Shown here: positions 42,304 through 51,048 of the stretch, one piece after another | Position numbering within the stretch: position 1 is the stretch's first letter | How the letters are laid out: every line of letters begins with the position of its first letter | Source of the DNA: CAVPCZ01 sp963779225 | GTDB taxonomy: Bacteria > Bacteroidota > Ignavibacteria > UBA10030 > UBA6906 | DNA: 64,000 bases | Reading direction: 5' to 3' | NCBI GenBank assembly: GCA_963779225.1 | Contig: CAVZWW010000003.1 | Location: 1,612,001 to 1,676,000, forward strand | Translations under genes and position numbers: made by a program | Notes under the pieces: generated by a model | The model's database searches: none | Told to the model about the DNA's origin: nothing | Seen by the model: only the letters and a program-made list of their open reading frames with translations

Positions 42304-43803
42304 TCAGCCCGGGCGGATTTCGAGCCCCGACATCATCCGCATCAGTGTTTCCTGAGTGGCATCCCGCTTCTGTACCTCCCCGACAATGGTGCCTGCGCGC
42401 ATGACCAGAATGCGGGTTGACAGATTGATCACTTCCGGGAGTTCGGAGGAAATCAGGATGATACCCCGGCCCTGACGCGCAAGATCCTCTATCAAAGCGT
42501 AGATCGCCGCTTTGGCTCCCACATCCACCCCGCGCGTCGGTTCGTCAAGTATGAGCAGTGAGAAAGCCCGCGCGAGCCACTTGGCCAGAACCACCTTTTG
42601 TTGATTGCCCCCGCTCAAACTGGATGCCGGACTCTCGAAGGAAGCGGCTTTGATTGACAGTTTGCTGAACGCTTCCATGAGCATCCGGCGCTCCGTACGG
42701 AGGCTGAGAAAGATCCACCGCCGCAACAGATCGAGAAGAGTCAGGGAGAAATTCACGCGGCAACTCAACATCAGAGCAAGCCCCTGCCGTTTCCGGTCTT
42801 CCGGGACGAGCGCAATCCCCGCCCGCATGCGGTCGCGGACCGAAGAGCCTGTCATGTCACTTCCGTCAAGCCGTATCGAACCTTCCGCGCGTGGATCAAG
42901 ACCGAAAACCGCCGCAGCCACCTCGCTGCGGCCCGAACCGACCAGCCCGGCTATGCCCAGGATTTCGCCGGCGTGGACGGTGAACGAGACATTGTTGAAC
43001 ACGCCGGGCGATCTGAGAGAATCGACGCGCAGCACTTCCCGGCCCGCCGGAGTGCCGGGATGTCCGGGGAAGTACTCCCCCATCTGGCGTCCGATCATCA
43101 TGCGGACGATCGCGTCCTGATCCGCCTCGCGACCCTTGACTGTGCCCACCAGACGCCCGTCCCGCAAGACGCTGATCCTGTCGCAGAGCGAAAACACTTC
43201 GGCCATGCGGTGCGAGACGTACAGGATGGTCTTTCCCTGTTCCCTGAGACGCGCGATCAGGGCGAACAGCCGTTGTGCTTCCGGTTCGGACAGCGAGCTG
43301 GTGGGTTCGTCAAAGATGAGCATCGTTGCGCCGGAGTTGACCGCAGCGGCGATCTGGGCCATCTGGTGTTGCGCGACCGGGAGATCACGCATAAGATGTT
43401 CCGGATCCAGGTCCGGCGCGATGTCCGCCAGCATCCGGCAGGCCTGCCGGACCATAGCCGCACGGTCCAGGAATACTCTCCACCGGCGCGGATAGCGGCC
43501 GAGCGTGAGATTCTCAGCGACGGTCAAATCGGGGCAATAGGCGAGTTCCTGGTGGACCATGCCGATCCCTGCCTGTTGCGCTTCGCGGGCAGAGGGAAAA
43601 TGGACCGGAGCGCCATCCACGACGACCGTCCCCCGGTCAGGACGCAGCAACCCGGCAAGGATTTTCCCGAGTGTTGATTTCCCGGCGCCATTTTCTCCCA
43701 TGAGGGCATGGACTTCGCCCCGCTCGAGGGAGAAACTCAGGTCGTCCAGGGCGACTGTTCCGCCGAAGGATTTGCCGACGTTATTGAACTCGACAAAACT
43801 CAT
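42304..43803 (-). CDS. Sugar ABC transporter ATP-binding protein (RbsA/XylG/MglA type), no permease beside it
   Basis: A 499-residue protein with two ATPase halves, typical for monosaccharide ABC importers. First half: Walker A GENGAGKSTLGKILAG, signature LPVAQHQMAQ, Walker B MLIFDEPTSSL. Second half: GLVGSGRSEVAAAVFG, LSGGNQQKVVLAKWLA and LLILDEPTRGVDVGAK. The start is the ATG at 43803 (or 43809, two residues longer); the frame stays open far upstream through the symporter gene on the other strand but that part is not coding. No binding protein or permease adjoins it. The permease and binding protein at 26993-29151 lack an ATPase, so they may pair. The lyxose-isomerase and UroD genes follow on the same strand. 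Confidence 0.9.
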   Translation of the reverse strand: MSFVEFNNVGKSFGGTVALDDLSFSLERGEVHALMGENGAGKSTLGKILAGLLRPDRGTVVVDGAPVHFPSAREAQQAGIGMVHQELAYCPDLTVAENLTLGRYPRRWRVFLDRAAMVRQACRMLADIAPDLDPEHLMRDLPVAQHQMAQIAAAVNSGATMLIFDEPTSSLSEPEAQRLFALIARLREQGKTILYVSHRMAEVFSLCDRISVLRDGRLVGTVKGREADQDAIVRMMIGRQMGEYFPGHPGTPAGREVLRVDSLRSPGVFNNVSFTVHAGEILGIAGLVGSGRSEVAAAVFGLDPRAEGSIRLDGSDMTGSSVRDRMRAGIALVPEDRKRQGLALMLSCRVNFSLTLLDLLRRWIFLSLRTERRMLMEAFSKLSIKAASFESPASSLSGGNQQKVVLAKWLARAFSLLILDEPTRGVDVGAKAAIYALIEDLARQGRGIILISSELPEVINLSTRILVMRAGTIVGEVQKRDATQETLMRMMSGLEIRPG

Positions 43804-43989
43804 TTTCATGTATAAAACGCTGTTACACAGGTAGCATGAACAAATGTAGGAAGAAGAGGCATGAACTGCAAAAGAAGTGTGGAGGAGATGGCGGATATCG
43901 CCGGAAAGACGTACATTGACATCGGCCTTTTGCGCCGGCTCCGCACTCCTTGCCCTGGCATTCTTGAACCATGTGAACGGACCCCCTGT

Positions 43990-45750
43990 ATGAATTGGAT
44001 CGACTGGAGCATCATCATCCTCTATTTTGCCGGGAGCGCGGGTGTTGGTGTTTTCTATGCGAAGCGTGCAGGGAAGAACATGCAGGAGTTCTTCCTCTCT
44101 GGCCGCAACCTCCCCTGGTGGCTTGCCGGAACCTCCATGGTGGCAACCACCTTTGCCGCGGACACACCTCTGGCCGTCACGGAGCTGGTGGCCCGTAACG
44201 GAATTGCCGGGAACTGGCTCTGGTGGAATTTCCTCTTCGGCGGAATGCTCACGGTGTTCTTCTTTGCCCGGCTCTGGCGCCGTGCCGGTATTCTGACCGA
44301 CGTGGAGTTCGTGGAAATCCGGTATTCGGGAAAGCCGGCCGCATTCCTCCGGGGATTCCGCGCAATCTATCTTGGCATATTCATGAATTGCGTCATCATG
44401 GGATGGGTCAATCTTGCGATGGCGGCGATCCTGGAAGGGATGTTCGGCATCCCGCGAGACCAGGTGATGATCTACATCGCGCTGACGTTGGTAGTCACTG
44501 CCGTCTACTCGGCTCTCTCCGGTCTCTGGGGAGTTGCGGTCACCGATGCCTTCCAGTTTGTCCTTGCGATGGTCGGCTGTATCGTCCTCGCTTTTATCGT
44601 TCTCGGCCTGCCCGAGGTCGGCGGTATCGCCGGTCTGCAGGCGAAGCTCCCCGCGTGGACCTTCCGGTTTTTGCCGGTGGTCGGCGACGGCGGGGAGAGT
44701 CTTGGAGCAGGCGGCGCGCTTGCGCTGAGTGTGGCGGCATTTCTTGCATACGTCGGGGTGCAGTGGTGGGCCTCCTGGTATCCCGGCGCCGAACCCGGCG
44801 GTGGAGGATATATCGCCCAGCGGATGATGTCCGCGAAGGACGAAAAACATTCGCTGTATGCCACGCTCTGGTTCACCGTCGCTCACTACTGCATCCGCCC
44901 ATGGCCCTGGATCATCGTCGGACTGGCGACACTGGTTCTGTATCCTGCCCTTGGCCCCGACGAAAAACGTCTCGGATACGTATTCGCCATGCGTGATCAT
45001 CTTCCTATCGGACTCAAGGGGTTGCTCGTGGCATCGTTTTTCGCGGCGTACATGTCCACCATTGCGACCCAGCTTAACTGGGGGACCTCCTATATTATGA
45101 ATGATTTTTACCGCCGGTTTGTGAACCCGGGGGCGAACGATCGAAGCCTTGTCCGGATCGCCCGGATCACCACCATTCTGGTCATGCTCCTCTCCCTTGT
45201 GGTCACCGCCATGCTGGACACGATCTCGGGGGCCTGGACATTCATCATTGAAGCGGGAGCCGGACTCGGCCTTGTACTCGTTCTGCGCTGGTATTGGTGG
45301 CGCGTCAATGCCTGGAGCGAAATCGCAGCGATGATCACTCCCCTCATTGCGTACGGCGTGTTGAGCCGGTTCACCACGATTCATTTTCCGGAATCGCTTT
45401 TCTATATTGTGGGCATCACCACCGTCGCCTGGCTTCTCGTCACGTATCTGACCGCGCCGGTTCCGGATTCGACGCTCAAGGATTTCTATCGCCGCGTGCA
45501 TCCCGGCGGAATCGGATGGCGTCCGGTTGCGCGTCTCCTTCCGGATGTCCATGGTGACGCGGGATTCGTGGGCCTCTTCCTGGATTGGCTTGCAGGGGTC
45601 GTTCTCGTGTATGCAATGTTGTTCGGGATCGGAAAACTGATCTTCGGCGAGGTGGCTCTTGGTCTGCTATTCATCGCTGTCGGGTTGGGTGCTGTGTGGT
45701 TCATTTCGCGTGATCTCACACGCCGGGGTTTTGCACAGATTACCCAATAG
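43990..45750 (+). CDS. Sodium:solute symporter (SSS family)
   Basis: A 586-residue transporter with about 13-15 helices: SAGVGVFYAKRAGKNMQEFF and LSGRNLPWWLAGTSMVATTF at the N-terminus, followed by AADTPLAVTELV, and LLVASFFAAYMSTIATQLNW then GTSYIMNDFYRRF in the sodium-site region. It is distinct from the symporter at 15289. The ATG at 43990 begins just before the first helix; an in-frame ATG at 43861 with a better ribosome site (AAGAAGAGG) would add 43 residues of no recognisable type. Substrate is unknown. It diverges from the ABC ATPase gene and precedes a large exported hydrolase on the same strand. Confidence 0.87.
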   Translation: MNWIDWSIIILYFAGSAGVGVFYAKRAGKNMQEFFLSGRNLPWWLAGTSMVATTFAADTPLAVTELVARNGIAGNWLWWNFLFGGMLTVFFFARLWRRAGILTDVEFVEIRYSGKPAAFLRGFRAIYLGIFMNCVIMGWVNLAMAAILEGMFGIPRDQVMIYIALTLVVTAVYSALSGLWGVAVTDAFQFVLAMVGCIVLAFIVLGLPEVGGIAGLQAKLPAWTFRFLPVVGDGGESLGAGGALALSVAAFLAYVGVQWWASWYPGAEPGGGGYIAQRMMSAKDEKHSLYATLWFTVAHYCIRPWPWIIVGLATLVLYPALGPDEKRLGYVFAMRDHLPIGLKGLLVASFFAAYMSTIATQLNWGTSYIMNDFYRRFVNPGANDRSLVRIARITTILVMLLSLVVTAMLDTISGAWTFIIEAGAGLGLVLVLRWYWWRVNAWSEIAAMITPLIAYGVLSRFTTIHFPESLFYIVGITTVAWLLVTYLTAPVPDSTLKDFYRRVHPGGIGWRPVARLLPDVHGDAGFVGLFLDWLAGVVLVYAMLFGIGKLIFGEVALGLLFIAVGLGAVWFISRDLTRRGFAQITQ

Positions 45751-45838
45751 GACGTTATAGTATGGTCTGCTCATCACCTCCACGGTGAGGCTTGAGTTGT
45801 GAGATTCCGGGAGACGTGAATTCTGTTAAGGATCCTTC

Positions 45839-48800
45839 ATGACCCTTCGGCCCATGGCGTTTTTGCTGGCTGCCTCTGTGGCAACAATGATTTTCTCTCC
45901 TCTCTGCACATACGGTCAGCCCCGGCCCCTGCCGCTGCCGAACTCCGGCTTTGAAGAGGGAGGAGGGGGCGACATCCCGGCAGGGTGGGCCATTCTCAGC
46001 CCTGCACCGGCCCCGACGGGGGCGGCGGGAGTGGATGCAAATCTCAAACACACGGGCACCAGAAGCCTGCATCTCGAGACGCGCGAGCCGGGATCCATCA
46101 CCGTTGAATCCTCCCCCCTGAAGCTGGTCGTCGGCCAACTCTACCGACTCTCTGCCTGGGTTCGGACGGCGAAGGCTCTGTCCGATCCCACATCGCGATA
46201 CCCGACGGCGGTGGCCGCGACGGTCACCATGGCGTCCTTCCCCTTCACCAACCATGCGCCCGTGGTGGGCGGCACGCAGGATTGGACGAAGATCGAAGTG
46301 CTCTTCTTCGCCACACAGCAGGAAGACCGGGCGCGTGTGCACCTTGGTTTGAACGGCTCGGCAACGGGTGAGGCGTGGTTCGATGATCTCCAGGTGGATC
46401 AGGTCGATAATATCGGCGAATACATCCCGCTTGAAACCGTTAAATGGTACGGTCCGGCATTTCGCTATACGGACAAAGGCTGGACCTTTGTGCATATCGA
46501 AGGGGAGCCGTACCCGCGTGGCTATCAATATGGCTTTCTGCTGTCGAAGGAGATCGTCGTGTACATGGACAAGCTGGCGATACGGCAGAATGGAGACAAT
46601 GCAAGGGCGGGATGGAATGATTTGCGCATGCTGACCAATGCGCTGATGCTCCGCAAGTACGATCCGGAGTATCTGGAGGAGATGAAAGGGATCGCCGATG
46701 GGGTGGCAAAGGCGGGCGGAACCTATGCCGGCCGCTCCGTTGACTTTCTGGATATTGTCACCGTCAACTCGGTTGTGGATATCGGCCAGCTCGGCAGCGC
46801 CCTCAATGAAACGCCGCACCGGTTGAGCGGCCGGAGTTTCCGGAAAGAAGAAGAGGAACTGAACGCCGCCGAACGGCTCCATAAGTGCTCATCGTTTCTG
46901 GCCAACGGGCCTGCAACGCAGGACGGGAAGATTGTCTTCGCACAGTTGTTCATGTGGAACGGATACACCGGAGTCCACTGGGATGTCATTTGCGACGTGG
47001 TCCCGGCAAAAGGACACCGCCTTGTGTATGAGACTTTCCCGGGAGGAATCCACTCCGGGGCCGATTTCTACATCAATGCGGCCGGCATTATGATGGGCGA
47101 GACCACGGTTATGCAGACTCCCTTCAATATCGACGGAGAGCCGCAATCGTCCCGGATTCGGAAAGCCGCCCAGTACGCCTCCAGCATCGATGAAGCCGTC
47201 CGGATCCTCACGACAGGAAACAACGGGCTGTATACAAATGACTGGCTGATCGGCGATGTGAAGACAAACGAGATCGCCATCCTCCTGCTCGGTACAAAAA
47301 AGCACAAGCTCTGGCGGAGTTCGACCGGCGAGTTTCCCGGTAACACCAGGGGCTTCTACTGGAGCGTCAACAATGCGAAGGATCCTGAAGTTCGTAAGGA
47401 GTATGTCCCGGACCCCACGAACGCGCCGTACGACCTGATCTACGGGAACGTGAACCGCGATCTTGCCTTCTACCAGTACTACCAGCGTGAGAAAGGCAAG
47501 ATCGATGCGCTCAGTGCGGTGAATGTCATGGCGACGTCGCCGATCAACCGTCCGCACGCCTGCGACGGGAAGATCACGAATGCAGAAATGGCCTCACATA
47601 TGATGTTCCTTGCGCACTACGGGAAGGTCACGCTCAGGGAGAAAATGCCGGAAAAGGGGAGCAGGATCATGCCGGATTTGCCCGGCGTGCAGCCGCATCT
47701 CTCGCTCGGGTATTCGGTCGTCAACCCCGTCTTCGTGGCGGAAAAGCTCAAGGGCATGCGGGCAAATCCTCCGGCGGAGCCGCGGAGGGAACAGAATCTG
47801 GCCGAGGTGAAAGAGCTCTACGGTTTCGACAAGAAAACCCTCTGGATGAACACGGTCTATCCGGCTTCGGAAGGAGACAACTGGTTTGTCAGCGGAACAG
47901 CGGCGTACTGGAATGTGCTGAACGGACTGCCCGCTGACCCCGGAGCGGCGATGCCCGTTCTGCGCGACCAGCTCACGGATATGAATTGCCGCCTTCTCTA
48001 TGCCGTGGCTCGTGAAGGTGCTGTTGCCCCGGTAAAGGCGGAGCGGGTCTACGACCGTTATAACAACTATGTAATCCCGCGAATCCGGGGAACGTATGCC
48101 CTTCACCAGTTGCGCCTTGCGCTCGGTAACACCGTTTTCGGAGAAGTGATGAATGCCGTCCACTCCCGCTTCCGTGAGAAACCCCTCACGACCGAGCAGT
48201 TCCTGAAGATTGCTGAGGAAACGGGGAAACGCCCCGTGAGGAATCTGCTGGTTCCCTGGCTCGAGCGTGAAGATCTTCCGGCGCTCGAAGTGCGGGGTGC
48301 GAGTTCGGCGGCAGGCGACGGCTGGCAGCTGACGCTGGATGTTCGACAGTCCGGCTTCGTCTATCCCTTCTCGACCACTGTGGCAATCGAGACGGAGAAG
48401 TCGGTTCAATGGAGGCAGGTGACCGTCAGCAAAGCGAAGGAGAACTTCACATTCGATCTGAAGGAAAAGCCGGGCAGAGTCATCTTCAATGCGGGGAACG
48501 ATATTCCGGTGCCGCGGTCCGCGTGCTATACACTCTCCAACTTCTTTGACGATTTCACCTCCACGCAGTTTGTCTACGGGACGGTACGGCAGATTGAGGC
48601 GGGTCATTCGGCGGCTCTGAAATTCCAGACGGTTCTGGCCGACCAGTTCGTGGAGTACTTCCTCCCGGTGCGGCAGGATGCCGAGATGAGTGAATCGGAT
48701 CTTGCGGCGCACGACCTGATAGTGCTCGGGGGGGCGGCGGACAACAGCGTAACCGGCCGTCTGGCAGAGCGGCTCGGCCTGACATTAGGGAAGAATATGT

Positions 48801-49039
48801 TCCGCTGGAATGGCAGAACATATGCGGATCCGGATGACGGTCTGTTCGTCGCCTTTCCAAATCCGTTCAATCCTGCTCGCGTCGTGTATGTCTATGCCGG
48901 CAACAGCGCCCTGCAAATGTATCACATGACGAAGCGTTTCATGCCGTTGCCGTCATGGGGTGTATTCAAGGGAGAGAATATCGTAGAACGCGGCTATCAT
49001 CCGGTGCCGGCTATGGAGATCGAGTTCCCGGCAAAATAG
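45839..49039 (+). CDS. Large exported protein: carbohydrate-binding-like domain, C45/phospholipase-B-like Ntn hydrolase, M1-like C-terminal part
   Basis: A 1066-residue protein with a signal peptide (residues 1-26). Residues about 30-190 look like a carbohydrate-binding or galactose-binding beta-sandwich (LPNSGFEEG, PAGWAI, SLHLETREPGS, FDDLQVD). Residues about 200-570 resemble the C45 acyltransferase/phospholipase-B family: YPRGYQYGFLLSKE, HKCSSFLANGPATQDG with the likely self-cleaving nucleophile Cys350, and TNDWLIGD. Residues about 640-850 resemble the C-terminal helical part of M1 peptidases (NWFVSGTAAYWNVL, TTEQFLKIAEETGKRP) but have no HExxH. The last 190 residues are unassigned. TAAGGA precedes the ATG. 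Substrate unknown; an amide or ester of an exported lipid or peptide is plausible. Confidence 0.72.
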   Translation: MTLRPMAFLLAASVATMIFSPLCTYGQPRPLPLPNSGFEEGGGGDIPAGWAILSPAPAPTGAAGVDANLKHTGTRSLHLETREPGSITVESSPLKLVVGQLYRLSAWVRTAKALSDPTSRYPTAVAATVTMASFPFTNHAPVVGGTQDWTKIEVLFFATQQEDRARVHLGLNGSATGEAWFDDLQVDQVDNIGEYIPLETVKWYGPAFRYTDKGWTFVHIEGEPYPRGYQYGFLLSKEIVVYMDKLAIRQNGDNARAGWNDLRMLTNALMLRKYDPEYLEEMKGIADGVAKAGGTYAGRSVDFLDIVTVNSVVDIGQLGSALNETPHRLSGRSFRKEEEELNAAERLHKCSSFLANGPATQDGKIVFAQLFMWNGYTGVHWDVICDVVPAKGHRLVYETFPGGIHSGADFYINAAGIMMGETTVMQTPFNIDGEPQSSRIRKAAQYASSIDEAVRILTTGNNGLYTNDWLIGDVKTNEIAILLLGTKKHKLWRSSTGEFPGNTRGFYWSVNNAKDPEVRKEYVPDPTNAPYDLIYGNVNRDLAFYQYYQREKGKIDALSAVNVMATSPINRPHACDGKITNAEMASHMMFLAHYGKVTLREKMPEKGSRIMPDLPGVQPHLSLGYSVVNPVFVAEKLKGMRANPPAEPRREQNLAEVKELYGFDKKTLWMNTVYPASEGDNWFVSGTAAYWNVLNGLPADPGAAMPVLRDQLTDMNCRLLYAVAREGAVAPVKAERVYDRYNNYVIPRIRGTYALHQLRLALGNTVFGEVMNAVHSRFREKPLTTEQFLKIAEETGKRPVRNLLVPWLEREDLPALEVRGASSAAGDGWQLTLDVRQSGFVYPFSTTVAIETEKSVQWRQVTVSKAKENFTFDLKEKPGRVIFNAGNDIPVPRSACYTLSNFFDDFTSTQFVYGTVRQIEAGHSAALKFQTVLADQFVEYFLPVRQDAEMSESDLAAHDLIVLGGAADNSVTGRLAERLGLTLGKNMFRWNGRTYADPDDGLFVAFPNPFNPARVVYVYAGNSALQMYHMTKRFMPLPSWGVFKGENIVERGYHPVPAMEIEFPAK

Positions 49040-49051
49040 TTTTCAGTCCGG

Positions 49052-49511
49052 CTACTTGAGCAGGATCATCCTCTTCACCTCCGACCCGCCTGCGTGCTCC
49101 AATCGATAGATGTAGATACCTGCTGCCAGCGCGTTGCCGGAAAATTCCACGCTGTGCAATCCCGCAGGCAGATTCCCGTCCGCCAGCTTCGCCACCAACC
49201 GTCCAAGCTGATCGTATACCAGAAGGCGCACCCGTCCGGTTTCAGGCAATGTGAACCGGATGACGGTCGCCGGATTGAACGGATTCGGATAGTTCTGATG
49301 GAGGACTGTAGCTCCACGTTTCATAGACGTTGAGGAGATAGAGGCGGGCAGAATCGCGGTTGACGATCCCTGCAAGGGTCATGGCCAGAAGGCGCTGCTC
49401 CTGGCTGGCACTTGCTCCGTTGTAGAGGACGGCCTGATAGGTGGCCTGTGCGGAGACGGGCGTGCTCTGAGCGAGTACCAGCGCGAACGCCATAGCAACA
49501 GAAACTCTCAT
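49052..49511 (-). pseudogene. Remnant of an exported T9SS cargo protein: front and sorting tail joined out of frame
   Basis: The ATG at 49511 starts a signal peptide (MRVSVAMAFALVLAQSTPVS) followed by about 40 residues (QEQRLLAMTLAGIVNRDSAR, LYLLNVYETW) that resemble the start of GxGYxYP-family proteins. About 195 bases in, a second frame takes over and encodes a complete type IX secretion sorting tail: ATVLHQNYPNPFNPATVIRF, then GRVRLLVYDQLGRLVAKL, LPAGLHSVEF and GIYIYRLEHAGGSEVKRMIL ending in K. The body of the protein is missing and the two ends are in different frames, with the join near 49315-49330. The start overlaps the permease stop (ATGA), which shows it was once a real second gene of that operon. 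Confidence 0.72.
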
Positions 49512-50893
49512 AGTGGTGTTCTTCTCTGCGACAGACGCCGCATGATCAGATACAAAGGGAACCCCGCTGCGACAAACGCGATTCCGACGACAAACGAACC
49601 GGGCTGATTCAGAATGACATTCACTGTCACCGTGAGCAGAATGACGATGAAGAGTGCCGGCAGTGCCGGATAGAGCGGGACGGTATAGGGTTGCATGCCT
49701 GCCGTGATGTTCCTGTGTCGCAGAACGAAGATCGTGGACGCAACCACGGCGTTGTTGAAGGCGTCGAAAAGCATGACATAATTCATCAGCTTTTCAAATG
49801 TTCCGAGGAAAAAAATCGATAGGATGATGAGGGCGCCGAAGAACAAGAGGGTGAAGATCTGGGCCTGCGTACCGGAATGGACCTTCATGAAACGGGCCGG
49901 CAATGCTCCGTCGGCGGCCATGGCATAGTACGCACGGGGAATGTGCATGAGTGTGACGTTCAGAAACCCGAGCGCCGAGAGAAAGATGGCGACACTGATG
50001 AGTTTCTGCCCCGCGGGACCGAAGGCCGCGCGCGCCACCTCGGCCGCGACCAGGGGCGCCGCTGCAACGCCGGCAATGCCCAGGGTACGTTCGAACGCAA
50101 CATTTATGAGCAGGTACGCGCTAATCACAATCGCTATTCCCACGAAGATCGAACGCGGAAGATTCCGTGAGGGGTTGGCTATATCTCCCGCGAGATTGAT
50201 GGCGCTCTGATATCCGCCGTAGGTGTAGAACACCGGAATCAATGCAAGCCCCAGGGCTGGAAGGGGCGATGAAGGGAGCATGAGTGCGGGAGAAGGGGCA
50301 ATGGATGACATTACACCGGTGGACAATCCGGCGAAGGCAAGGACACCCATCATGCCCACCTTCAGGACAGTGAGAATATTCTGTGTCCATGCCCCGGTCT
50401 TGATTCCCAGCGCATTGATGCCGATCAGGAATATGGCGAGACCGGCCGCCGTCACCTGCGTTGCCAGGAGTGTGCGCTGATCGGGAGGGAATAAGACGGG
50501 GGCAAGATATTCAGCCCCGATCATGGCAACTGCAGCGCCCCCCGCACCGTTAACAATCGTGACGCTGGTCCAATTGAGCATGAATGCCACGGCGGGGTGA
50601 TAGCTCTCGGCAACAACCTGGTAGAATGCCCCGGGCCTGGGGAAGCGTGATCCGATCTCCGCAAAGGTCAATGCACCAAACAGACTGATAACCCCACCGA
50701 GAATCCAGGCCCCGTAGAACATCGTCGCCGAGCCGGCATGCGAGGCCACGATTGCGGGGGTGCGGAAAATTCCTATGCCGATAACCAGGCTGACCACAAT
50801 CATGGATGCATCAAATGTGGACAGCTTCGGGGTTATGCCTGTTCCGGAGGTCATAAGGAGAGGGGTTGTGTTGAGCGTTGCTTGTTGGGCCAC
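49508..50893 (-). CDS. Amino-acid permease (APC superfamily)
   Basis: A 461-residue protein with 12 likely helices: DASMIVVSLVIGIGIFRTPA near residue 28, FGALTFAEIGSRFPRPGAFY near 75, GGYQSAINLAGDIANPSRNL then PRSIFVGIAIV near 235. These fit the LAT/serine-threonine exchanger-like branch of the APC superfamily. Substrate is not fixed. The start is probably the GTG at 50893; an in-frame ATG at 50854 would still leave a complete transporter. It is divergent from the VWA gene and overlaps the broken T9SS-cargo gene by ATGA. Confidence 0.85.
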   Translation of the reverse strand: MAQQATLNTTPLLMTSGTGITPKLSTFDASMIVVSLVIGIGIFRTPAIVASHAGSATMFYGAWILGGVISLFGALTFAEIGSRFPRPGAFYQVVAESYHPAVAFMLNWTSVTIVNGAGGAAVAMIGAEYLAPVLFPPDQRTLLATQVTAAGLAIFLIGINALGIKTGAWTQNILTVLKVGMMGVLAFAGLSTGVMSSIAPSPALMLPSSPLPALGLALIPVFYTYGGYQSAINLAGDIANPSRNLPRSIFVGIAIVISAYLLINVAFERTLGIAGVAAAPLVAAEVARAAFGPAGQKLISVAIFLSALGFLNVTLMHIPRAYYAMAADGALPARFMKVHSGTQAQIFTLLFFGALIILSIFFLGTFEKLMNYVMLFDAFNNAVVASTIFVLRHRNITAGMQPYTVPLYPALPALFIVILLTVTVNVILNQPGSFVVGIAFVAAGFPLYLIMRRLSQRRTPL

Positions 50894-51048
50894 CGTGCCA
50901 CAAGAAAACAGAAACTAGCGAAAACCGGCCACATTTCCTACATAAATACGTGCATTCATCGTTTACCTTCTGCCTCCTCAGCGGATTCAATAGCACAAGA
51001 CACTCGTGCGGCCGGCAGGCCGCGTCCATTCACTGCAGGAGGTGTGCG

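Noticed and set aside
42304..45552. 1082-residue minus-strand frame with an ABC ATPase at its end
   Set aside because: Only residues from 43803 on are ATPase. The upstream part is low-complexity, charged sequence antisense to the plus-strand symporter, so it is a shadow frame left open by high GC.
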